DNA of 9,740 nucleotides. It comes from Pseudomonadota bacterium (GTDB lineage Bacteria; Chloroflexota; Ktedonobacteria; Ktedonobacterales; JACDGC01). This document shows positions 4,473 to 9,740 of this stretch, piece after piece. Location of the stretch: NCBI GenBank assembly GCA_021323815.1, contig JAJPKG010000475.1, forward strand, positions 1-9,740, read 5' to 3'. The notes under the pieces were generated by a model. The model had not been told where the DNA came from, searched no databases, and worked only from the letters and a program-made list of their open reading frames with translations. Positions within the stretch are counted from its first letter, which is position 1. The number at the start of each line of letters is the position of its first letter. A program made the position numbers and the translations under genes.

Positions 4473-5306
4473 ATGGAAGACATGATTACCGCAGAGCAAG
4501 GAATTAAGCTCTATGCAGAGGTGGGACTTTCAGCAAACACCTTCTACCGCAATGCTAGAGAAGGTAAGATTCGGAAATCCTTGCCAAAAGGTAGGCAGAG
4601 GGACGCCTTATACTATGCGGAAGATATTCGTAATATAACCGAGCTATACAGAAAAAAGCGCAAGAGCAGGCTCGAATTACGACGCAATCAAAAAGAGGAG
4701 CATGGAGTAACCGACTGGGCTAAATCAGGTGACTTACCTTACCTCCTAACACTCGACTATGAGATGTTTGGGATAGAGGAAACTGTAGACCTTTCAATTA
4801 CGCATGCATGGTTTAAAAAGAACCCTTACATGTGCCGTGTCATTTATAATGAAGCAGATAGAAAAGACATGTGGGGCTACCTCACTATGGTTCCACTGAA
4901 AGAAGAAACCATTCTTAAACTGTTGAAGCGAGAAATGCATGAACGTGACATACAAACCGAAGACATCCTTACTTATGAAGAAGGTAAGGCTTATTCAGTG
5001 TATGTGAATGGAGTCGTTATCAAGCCTCAATACCACGTCTATCTAAGAACACTAGTCAACAGTCTTTTCAATTTCTGGTGCGACCAATACCCGAAAATTC
5101 GTATTGAGAAGATTTTTGCCTATGCATATAGTGAGGAAGGATGGAATCTTATTAAGCAGCTTTTCTTTGCTCCAAGATATGACATCGGAGAAAGGGCTTT
5201 TGAACTCGACCCAATGTTGAAAAATCCATCAAAGCTCATCACAGCTTTTCAAGATTGCATAAACGAAAAACAGGCAAACATTGAAAGTGAGGCAAGAAAA
5301 CATTGA
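4473..5306 (+). CDS. HTH-containing protein with GNAT-acetyltransferase-like C-terminal domain
   Basis: 277 aa from the ATG at 4473. The frame extends up to 4308, but that part crosses the promoter and repeats. GAGAGG lies 12 nt upstream, rather far; the ATG at 4482 is an alternative. Residues 4-52 look like a MerR/excisionase-type winged helix (TAEQGIKLYAEVGLS, TFYRNAREGKIRKSLPKG, then ALYYAEDI). Residues 55-75 are a basic linker. Residues 88-250 read like a GNAT-type fold: a WGYLTMVPL strand, TILKLLKREMHERDIQTEDI, and a C-terminal YAYSEEGWNLIKQLFFAPRY segment. I do not see a full acetyl-CoA-binding Q/RxxGxG/A motif, so catalysis is uncertain. The N-terminal domain may bind the ACTATCG array. 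Its base composition is clearly more AT-rich than the flanks, a sign of transfer. It overlaps the hydrolase gene by TTGA. Confidence 0.7.
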   Translation: MEDMITAEQGIKLYAEVGLSANTFYRNAREGKIRKSLPKGRQRDALYYAEDIRNITELYRKKRKSRLELRRNQKEEHGVTDWAKSGDLPYLLTLDYEMFGIEETVDLSITHAWFKKNPYMCRVIYNEADRKDMWGYLTMVPLKEETILKLLKREMHERDIQTEDILTYEEGKAYSVYVNGVVIKPQYHVYLRTLVNSLFNFWCDQYPKIRIEKIFAYAYSEEGWNLIKQLFFAPRYDIGERAFELDPMLKNPSKLITAFQDCINEKQANIESEARKH

Positions 5307-6190
5307 AAATAAAACACGGAAGAATGCAAGCAGGATACATACCTGTAACAGGTGGCAAGGTTTGGTATGAAGCCATCCAATTCGGCAATGGAATCCCATT
5401 GTTGACATTGCATGGTGGACCAGGCACACCACATGACTACTTGGAGCCACTGGCAAAATTAGCAAACGATAGGCCAGTAATATTCTATGATCAACTAGGA
5501 TGTGGTAAGTCAGAGCGACCGATCAACAAGAATCTTTGGAATCGTTCGCGTTTTGTTGAGGAATTATCACAAGTGATAGCAGCACTTGGCTTATTTCAAT
5601 TTCATTTATTCGGCCATTCCTGGGGAAGCATGCTAGCTATAGACTTTGCGCTCACGAAACCTATAGGACTAATGAGCCTAATTCTAGCCAGCCCTGCTTT
5701 ATCTATTCCACGCTGGATGCAGGACATGTATAAGTATCGTAGTAACCTATCTCCTAAAACACAAAGGATCCTCCAAGAGCATGAAAGCAATGGCTCAACT
5801 GATTCTGATGCTTATCAACATGCCGCAATGAAATTCTACGAAAAGCATCTCTGTCGCTGTCGCCCCTGGCCGAATGCCTTGAAACAAGCGATGACTAAAG
5901 AAGGGTCTGAGGTATATGAAGCCATGTGGGGGCCATCTGAATTCTACATAACAGGCAATCTTCTCGACTATGACAGCACTTCGCAGTTAAGCGAAATCAA
6001 CATTCCAACCCTTTTTACCTGTGGCAGATATGATGAAGCAACACCGGATGCTGCAAGTTGGTATCATAGTTTGCTTCCTAAATCTGAGATCGCTATCTTC
6101 GAGCATAGTGCTCATATGGCCCATCTTGAAGAAACCAGCCACTACATTCAAGTCGTCAGAGATTTCATCCGAAAGGTTGAGTGCAAATGA
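5303..6190 (+). CDS. pip: Proline iminopeptidase-type alpha/beta hydrolase
   Basis: 295 aa. By family it removes N-terminal proline or other residues from short peptides in the cytoplasm. Visible signatures are HGGPG (37-41, oxyanion hole region), YDQLGCGKS (62-70), the nucleophile elbow GHSWG (S106), the acid D244 in GRYDEATP followed by E245 (which in this family binds the substrate amino group), and H271 in HSAHMAH. Length and order match family members, including WGPSEFYITG (209-218). I chose the TTG at 5303 because GTGAGG lies about 10 nt upstream and the start overlaps the previous stop (TTGA). The ATG at 5324 is a possible alternative giving 288 aa. It is in an operon with the HTH/GNAT-like gene and shares its AT-rich composition. 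The real substrate could be a peptide or amide drug rather than proline peptides. Confidence 0.88.
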   Translation: MKIKHGRMQAGYIPVTGGKVWYEAIQFGNGIPLLTLHGGPGTPHDYLEPLAKLANDRPVIFYDQLGCGKSERPINKNLWNRSRFVEELSQVIAALGLFQFHLFGHSWGSMLAIDFALTKPIGLMSLILASPALSIPRWMQDMYKYRSNLSPKTQRILQEHESNGSTDSDAYQHAAMKFYEKHLCRCRPWPNALKQAMTKEGSEVYEAMWGPSEFYITGNLLDYDSTSQLSEINIPTLFTCGRYDEATPDAASWYHSLLPKSEIAIFEHSAHMAHLEETSHYIQVVRDFIRKVECK

Positions 6191-6270
6191 AGCGGCCAAA
6201 GCAATGGAAGCTATCAATGATTTGCGCCGCCGAAGTTGACGACAAAACTGACGACAATAACGACAAATAA
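6187..6270 (+). CDS. Possible 27-aa ORF overlapping the hydrolase stop
   Basis: The ATG at 6187 overlaps the hydrolase TGA as ATGA, with GAAAGG about 10 nt upstream. The peptide is MKRPKQWKLSMICAAEVDD followed by an Asp/Asn/Lys tail encoded by the ACGACAA repeats. Arrangement and RBS make translation possible, but the peptide is short and the repeats may have another purpose. A second frame here reads ...ANEAAKAMEAINDLRRRS, which looks like the end of a lost gene. Confidence 0.2.
   Translation: MKRPKQWKLSMICAAEVDDKTDDNNDK
6237..6266 (+). repeat. Short ACGACAA direct repeats
   Basis: tgacgacaa occurs at 6237-6245 and 6249-6257, with a near copy, taacgacaa, at 6258-6266. The cluster lies just after the hydrolase gene, in AT-rich DNA. 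No function is evident. It may be a binding site or the scar of past insertions. Confidence 0.5.
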
Positions 6271-6277
6271 CAATGGA

Positions 6278-6362
6278 CAAAGAGAGACAAATACCCTCTG
6301 TCAAACAGGACAAACCGTGCATTTATGCAACTTGGAAGATGTCCTAAGACAGAGGGAAGTTA
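6278..6362 (-). ncRNA. Candidate small structured RNA between convergent genes
   Basis: A perfect 9-bp stem, ccctctgtc/gacagaggg (6294-6302/6348-6356), encloses a second stem, aggac/gtcct (6307-6311/6341-6345), and a tgca/tgca tip (6318-6321/6326-6329, loop ttta). Read leftwards, the transcript would start about 6362, six bases before the outer stem. The stem is followed by a U-rich tail (TATTTGTCTCTCTTTG, 6293-6278). An extended -10 box lies just upstream. It could instead be a bidirectional terminator for the two convergent genes, or the remnant of a mobile element end. Confidence 0.35.
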
Positions 6363-6368
6363 GCTACC

Positions 6369-6377
6369 ATTATACCA
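6369..6377 (-). promoter_or_regulatory. Extended -10 promoter element facing left
   Basis: The minus strand reads TGGTATAAT (6377-6369), a perfect TGn-TATAAT extended -10. A -35 at the usual distance (AGTGTC, 6397-6392) is poor, which extended -10 promoters tolerate. It would start a transcript near 6362, directly ahead of the nested stem-loop, and no minus-strand protein gene follows. Confidence 0.45.
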
Positions 6378-6432
6378 TACCCGCATCTGCCGACACTATA
6401 TCACACCAGCGGCGGCGAGCGCAAGGCGCGCG

Positions 6433-7443
6433 TTATGGCAGGGCGGCCGTTGACGATGCCGCATGATTGACGGGAGGATCGTGGTAATCCTGATAAAATT
6501 CCTGGGCGAGCTTCGCAAACGTCGGATCTTTTGTTACGTAGGCGAAGATGCGCAACTGGCTGGTCACCACCCCGTGATAGCCCGTATAGCGTTTGTCCAT
6601 GTGGCTCAAGCTATAGCTGCTCGGTCCGCCTGGATGGCGCGCCCGCCCGACAGCATAGCGATAGGTGGTTAGTCCGGCATATGCCACGCGCGTGGCCTCG
6701 GCATCATGAAATTCCCGCGCATACTCGATCACCCCATAGAGCGCGAAGCCAAAGCCGTTGATCGTATCATCGCCGACAATGGGCAGCGTCCATTCCTCGA
6801 TCCAGTAATAGCCGTTGCTATCTACCAACGTGGCCCAGGGACGGCTATGGGGATCTTCCCCCACTTTGAGCGGATAGAGCAGCGAGTGGAACGCGTGGAC
6901 TGCCGCATCCTTCCACGAGCTATCATGGGTGATCTCATAGAGGCGCGTGAAGAGGTACACCGCCTCGCCTTGCGCCATGCCGCTATACCAGGGCGGCGTC
7001 ACCGTGTCGTGGGGGTCTCCATACAAGGCATACGGAAAGGGATAGGGAAACCACCAGGCATCATTCGTCGCTGGATTGGTCACGCGCTTGTCGATCAGGC
7101 GTTGCGCGTCTTTTTCCGCCAGGCTGAGATCGTCAGGGTTTTGATCCGTGGCGTAATTCAGCAGCGCGCCCGCGCCGTCCTGCGCCTGGATGACCGGCGC
7201 ATCATACAGCACGCCGTTCACATCAACCATGCGCACACCGGTTTTATCGCGCGGGCCTTGCTTGGCATGCGACATGGGGCCGTTGCGACTTGGCCAGGAA
7301 CCAAGATGAAAGGTGGTTGTGTGAAATGTCAGTTGATCAAACGGTGTCAGAGCAGGCGACGTTGAAGCTGGTTGGGATGTGGTGGACGCGGCGCATCCAC
7401 TCACCATTCCCGCCAGGAGTACTATCAGCAGCAAACGAGACAT
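6433..7443 (-). CDS. Secreted lipoprotein with D-glucuronyl C5-epimerase C-terminal-like domain
   Basis: 336 aa from the ATG at 7443, preferred over the ATG at 7449 because GAGGA lies 6 nt upstream of it. The N-terminus is a lipoprotein signal (MSRLLLIVLLAGMVSGC, lipobox VSGC, lipidated C17), followed by a Ser/Thr/Pro linker to about residue 32. Residues 90-320 resemble the alpha-toroid C-terminal domain of glucuronyl C5-epimerases: PWYSGMAQGEAVYLFTRLYE (151-170), a long helix with HAFHSLLYPL, YYWIEEW (212-218), NGFGFALYGVIEY (229-241) and GYHGVVTSQL (288-297). That family inverts C5 of uronic acids in polysaccharides. Here it may act on, or simply bind, cell-surface glycans outside the membrane. 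There is no beta-domain as in the animal enzyme. The stop is TAA at 6433. Confidence 0.8.
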   Translation of the reverse strand: MSRLLLIVLLAGMVSGCAASTTSQPASTSPALTPFDQLTFHTTTFHLGSWPSRNGPMSHAKQGPRDKTGVRMVDVNGVLYDAPVIQAQDGAGALLNYATDQNPDDLSLAEKDAQRLIDKRVTNPATNDAWWFPYPFPYALYGDPHDTVTPPWYSGMAQGEAVYLFTRLYEITHDSSWKDAAVHAFHSLLYPLKVGEDPHSRPWATLVDSNGYYWIEEWTLPIVGDDTINGFGFALYGVIEYAREFHDAEATRVAYAGLTTYRYAVGRARHPGGPSSYSLSHMDKRYTGYHGVVTSQLRIFAYVTKDPTFAKLAQEFYQDYHDPPVNHAASSTAALP

Positions 7444-7575
7444 CAGCATTCCTCATAAAGGTGAACTGGGTCTACACGAGATGATGCCATTCTCCGTAGC
7501 CATTTAGTGTGACCCATGCGCAGAGTGAAACGCGACGCAGGAAGCGAACCGGTGGTATGCCCGCTTTCTGTACTA

Positions 7576-7604
7576 TTTATACGAAGAAAGGGATCAACTG
7601 TAAC
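7576..7604 (-). promoter_or_regulatory. Candidate promoter of the lipoprotein gene
   Basis: The minus strand reads GTTACA (7604-7599), 17 nt, then TATAAA (7581-7576), i.e. 4/6 and 5/6 matches. It predicts a transcript start near 7569 and a leader of about 125 nt before the ATG at 7443. I saw no better pair in the 293-nt gap between the two divergent genes. Confidence 0.45.
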
Positions 7605-7684
7605 TTGGCCTAGCTCGTCTCTTTTCACCATTTCGCGATCTGAACAATGCTGTTTGGCACGCGAAAAGCGACTAGGAGGCCAAG
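7604..7684 (+). promoter_or_regulatory. Long imperfect stem-loop upstream of the 69-aa membrane protein gene
   Basis: cttggcct (7604-7611) pairs with aggccaag (7677-7684), and tttcgcg (7631-7637) with cgcgaaa (7660-7666). The partly matching segments between them (tag...cttttc with gaaaag...cta) extend the pairing. The structure ends 53 nt before the ATG at 7737. It may be a structured leader of that gene if transcription starts upstream of 7600. Alternatively it may be a DNA dyad overlapping the -35 of the leftward promoter. No plus-strand promoter is convincing. Confidence 0.4.
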
Positions 7685-7736
7685 CTGTTAGCTGGTTGCA
7701 GCTGCAGCGAGGTTTAATGTCGGAAGGAGTCATGCA

Positions 7737-7946
7737 ATGTCGCAGCAACAACCACCGGTTAATGTCAACAACAGCAACAGCGGGAACACCGTTGTTGCCC
7801 TCATCGTGGGGTTGGTCATCCTCGCGCTCATCGCCTTCGGCATCTATTACTTCGTCACCCACAACAGTGGGACGACGACCAGCACCACTACGACATCACC
7901 GGTCCCCACGCTGCCCGCTGCACCCACAGCTGTTCCCACGCCTTAG
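7737..7946 (+). CDS. Small single-span membrane protein with Thr/Pro-rich tail
   Basis: 69 aa. The ATG at 7737 follows GGAAGGAG with a 7-nt spacer. The first 17 residues are Gln/Asn/Ser-rich, residues 18-40 form one hydrophobic helix (VVALIVGLVILALIAFGIYYF), and residues 44-69 are Thr/Ser then Pro/Ala-rich, like a disordered, possibly glycosylated surface stalk. With no cleavable signal the protein is probably a signal-anchor type with the tail outside. It is monocistronic, with a terminator 22 nt after the stop and a divergent lipoprotein gene upstream. No catalytic feature is present. The role may be a small envelope component. Confidence 0.75.
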   Translation: MSQQQPPVNVNNSNSGNTVVALIVGLVILALIAFGIYYFVTHNSGTTTSTTTTSPVPTLPAAPTAVPTP

Positions 7947-7967
7947 CCGCATTTCCTGTTCGCACGC

Positions 7968-8000
7968 AGAGCCGGTGAAATCCGCTATTTCGCCGGCTCT
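7968..8000 (+). terminator. Strong stem-loop ending the 69-aa gene
   Basis: agagccggtgaaat (7968-7981) pairs with atttcgccggctct (7987-8000) over 14 bp with a single G-U and a 5-nt loop. It is followed by gttgctgtctctttct, a moderate pyrimidine/T-rich tail. It separates the plus-strand gene from the convergent dehydrogenase gene ending at 8022 and may stop transcription in both directions. Confidence 0.75.
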
Positions 8001-8021
8001 GTTGCTGTCTCTTTCTACGAG

Positions 8022-8873
8022 TTAGTAGGTATAAAAGCCCCTGCCGGTTTTGCGGCCCAGGTGGCCGGCGGCAACCATCTGGCGCAGCAGTGGGCTGGGC
8101 TGGAAGCGATCTCCCAAAAGATGGGAGTTGGTTTCCAGGATGTGCAGCAGCACGTCGATGCCAACGAGATCTGCCAGTTCAAACGGTCCCATCGGGAAGT
8201 TAAAGCCGAGGCGCATGCCTTTGTCGATATCTTCCACAGTGCCGACGCCTTCTTCCAGGCAGCGCACCGCCTCGCCCAGCATAGTCATGCCGATGCGCGT
8301 CGTGATGAACCCTGGATAATCCTTCGCCAGGATGGTCTCTTTGCCCAGCGCATCGCAAAAGGCGCGAGCAGCCTCGACGGTGGCCTCACCGGTTTGATAG
8401 GCGCGGACGATCTCCACCAGCTTCATCGCCGGAACGGGATTGAAGAAGTGCAGGCCGATGACGCGCTCAGGGTTGGTGGCGGCGGCAGCGATGGCGGTGA
8501 TGGACAGGCCGGATGTGTTGCTGGCAAGGATGGCGTCCTCGCGGCAAACCTCGCTGAGTTGGCGGAAGATGTCGCGCTTGAGATCCAGATCCTCAAACAC
8601 CGCTTCCACAACGAGATCCGCTCCGGCGAGATCAGCGATATCCGTCGTGTAGGCGACACGGGCCAGCCAGCCGTCCGCAACCTCGCGCGTGACCTGGCCT
8701 TTGGCGACGGGGCGCTCGACATAGCCCGTGATGAGTGATGTAGCGCGGTCCAGCGCGCGTTCGTCCACCTCACGCACGATGACGCGCGCTTCGGTTTTGC
8801 GCAACACTTCATAGGCGATGCCAGACCCCATTGTCCCGCCGCCTACCACACCCACAGTGGCGAAGAGTGTCAT
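8022..8873 (-). CDS. 3-hydroxybutyryl-CoA (3-hydroxyacyl-CoA) dehydrogenase
   Basis: 283 aa, full length for the single-function enzyme that interconverts 3-hydroxyacyl-CoA and 3-oxoacyl-CoA with NAD(P), in beta-oxidation or butanoate/PHB metabolism. The N-terminal Rossmann motif is GVVGGGTMGSGIA (8-20), followed by VVEAVFEDLDLKR (88-100) and ASNTSGLSI (117-125). The catalytic pair is H142 in GLHFFNP and E154 in KLVEIV. The C-terminal helical domain contains GFNFPMGPFELADLVGID (223-240) and ends HLGRKTGRGFYTY. Where the family often has GFIVNR, this one reads GFITTR (189-194), so the usual Asn is Thr. The ATG has GAGGGAG 4 nt upstream, directly after the prfB stop 10 nt away, so the two genes are probably co-transcribed. 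Confidence 0.93.
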   Translation of the reverse strand: MTLFATVGVVGGGTMGSGIAYEVLRKTEARVIVREVDERALDRATSLITGYVERPVAKGQVTREVADGWLARVAYTTDIADLAGADLVVEAVFEDLDLKRDIFRQLSEVCREDAILASNTSGLSITAIAAAATNPERVIGLHFFNPVPAMKLVEIVRAYQTGEATVEAARAFCDALGKETILAKDYPGFITTRIGMTMLGEAVRCLEEGVGTVEDIDKGMRLGFNFPMGPFELADLVGIDVLLHILETNSHLLGDRFQPSPLLRQMVAAGHLGRKTGRGFYTY

Positions 8874-8883
8874 GGAACTCCCT

Positions 8884-9740
8884 CTATTTCACCTTACTAT
8901 GCAGGTACGCTTCGATAAACAAATCGATGTTGCCGTTGAGATAGCCGACGGTGTCGCCGGTCTCCGCACCGGTGCGATGATCCTTCACCAGGGTATAAGG
9001 ATGCAGCGTGACGGTGCGGATCTGCGAGCCGAAGGCGGCTTCCACGTGCTCGCCGCGCAGTTTTGCCTGCTCGGCTTCTTGCTCTTCCACCTGGCGCTCA
9101 TAGAGCTTGGCCTTGAGGATGCGCATGGCGACCTCGCGGTTCTGAATCTGCGAGCGCTCGTTCTGGCACGTGACGACGATGCCGGTGGGCAGGTGACGAA
9201 TGCGCACGGCGGAATCCGTCTTGTTGATATGCTGCCCCCCCGCGCCGGTAGAACGATAGGTATCGATCTCCAGATCTTCAGGGCGGATGACGATCTCGAT
9301 GTCGCGCTCGATGTCGGGCAACACTTCCACTTTGGCGAACGAGGTCTGGCGGCGGTGCGCGGCGTCGAACGGCGACAGGCGAATCAAGCGATGCACGCCC
9401 GCTTCGCCGAAAAGATAGCCATAGGCATAGCGCCCGCTGACCGCGACGGAGACGTTTTTCGTCCCCGCTTCGTCGCCGGGCGAGATATCCAGAATGTCGG
9501 TCTTATAGCCGCGATTCTGCGCCCAGCGCAGGTACATGCGCAGCAGCATATCGACGAAATCTTGCGCGTCCACCCCGCCGTTGCCGACATGGATGGTGAG
9601 GATGGCATCGCTCTCGTCGTGCTCGCCCTGCAACAGCAGCCCCAGCCGCAGCTTTTCCAGCCGCTTGTCGATGTCATCCAGGGATTGCGTCACCTCGGCG
9701 CTGATCTCTGGGTCGGGATCGGCCTCGATCATCTCTTGGA
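8884..9740 (-). CDS. prfB: Peptide chain release factor 2 (partial, 5' end beyond the right edge)
   Basis: About 284 residues are visible; the family is about 365 residues, so roughly the first 80 are off the window, including the site of the usual programmed +1 frameshift. Release factor 2 recognises UGA and UAA in the ribosomal A site and triggers peptide release. Diagnostic elements, numbered from the methionine codon at 9732, are HVGNGGVDAQDFVDMLLRMY (48-67), the SPF stop-codon tripeptide (120-122, LSPFDAAHRRQTSF), which marks RF2 rather than RF1 (PxT), and the peptidyl-transferase GGQ (165-167, STGAGGQHINKT). The C-terminus HPYTLVKDHRTG...GDTVGYLNGNIDLFIEAYL is typical. The Met at 9732 is internal, since the frame continues to the edge. 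Stop is TAG at 8884. Confidence 0.97.
   Translation of the reverse strand, partial: QEMIEADPDPEISAEVTQSLDDIDKRLEKLRLGLLLQGEHDESDAILTIHVGNGGVDAQDFVDMLLRMYLRWAQNRGYKTDILDISPGDEAGTKNVSVAVSGRYAYGYLFGEAGVHRLIRLSPFDAAHRRQTSFAKVEVLPDIERDIEIVIRPEDLEIDTYRSTGAGGQHINKTDSAVRIRHLPTGIVVTCQNERSQIQNREVAMRILKAKLYERQVEEQEAEQAKLRGEHVEAAFGSQIRTVTLHPYTLVKDHRTGAETGDTVGYLNGNIDLFIEAYLHSKVK

Noticed and set aside
6706..7365. 219-aa plus-strand frame
   Set aside because: It is antisense to the lipoprotein gene, whose signal peptide and epimerase-like motifs are clear.
7516..8025. 169-aa plus-strand frame, and the antisense frame 7443-7862
   Set aside because: Both cross the stem-loop, the 69-aa gene with its good RBS, and (for the first) the terminator. 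Neither has a domain or its own RBS.
8061..8738. 225-aa plus-strand frame
   Set aside because: It is the antisense shadow of the dehydrogenase gene.

Overview
The window looks like a stretch of chromosome from a GC-rich free-living bacterium. The right end carries ordinary chromosomal genes (prfB, a 3-hydroxyacyl-CoA dehydrogenase, a lipoprotein with a glucuronyl-epimerase-like domain). The left end carries an accessory module of small unrecognised proteins. A member of the Chloroflexota, perhaps Ktedonobacteria, is my best guess. It rests on my general impression of the HTH/GNAT-like protein and of the prfB-hbd pairing, not on any marker gene, so treat it as weak.

Layout. (1) Positions 1-3338, minus strand: nine consecutive ORFs read leftwards and packed like an operon. 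They overlap or abut (14-nt, GTGA, TGATG and 8-nt overlaps) and most have clear GGAGG-type ribosome binding sites. In order of transcription the products are 65 aa, 111 aa, 173 aa (C-terminal zinc-ribbon-like site), 33 aa (single membrane segment), 68 aa, 128 aa (Cys cluster plus coiled coil), 178 aa (beta-rich with basic tail), 258 aa (four membrane segments) and a gene running off the left edge. I recognise none of them. Together they look like cargo or machinery of an integrated mobile element, or an undescribed multi-protein membrane system. (2) 3361-3422: two hairpins in the presumed leader of that operon. (3) 3553-4168, minus strand: a separate basic 186-aa protein followed by a good intrinsic terminator. 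(4) 4169-6190, plus strand: a visibly AT-richer, foreign-looking pair. An HTH + GNAT-like protein is translationally coupled (TTGA) to a proline iminopeptidase-type alpha/beta hydrolase. The pair is driven by a good sigma-70-type promoter behind helically phased ACTATCG repeats. (5) 6191-6432: a gap between convergent genes, holding ACGACAA repeats, a nested stem-loop and an extended -10 box facing left. It is a candidate small RNA. (6) 6433-7443, minus: lipoprotein with a D-glucuronyl C5-epimerase C-terminal-like domain. (7) 7604-8000, plus: structured leader, a 69-aa single-span membrane protein and a terminator. (8) 8022-9740, minus: prfB (5' end off the window) followed 10 nt later by a 3-hydroxybutyryl-CoA dehydrogenase gene, probably co-transcribed.

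The part most likely to hold something new is the left operon (1-3338). Its notable details are an in-frame TAG followed by 64 more sense codons encoding two membrane helices (2106-2303), and an RNA structure wrapped around the start of the last gene (71-150). All functional statements come from reading motifs by eye; no database search was possible.
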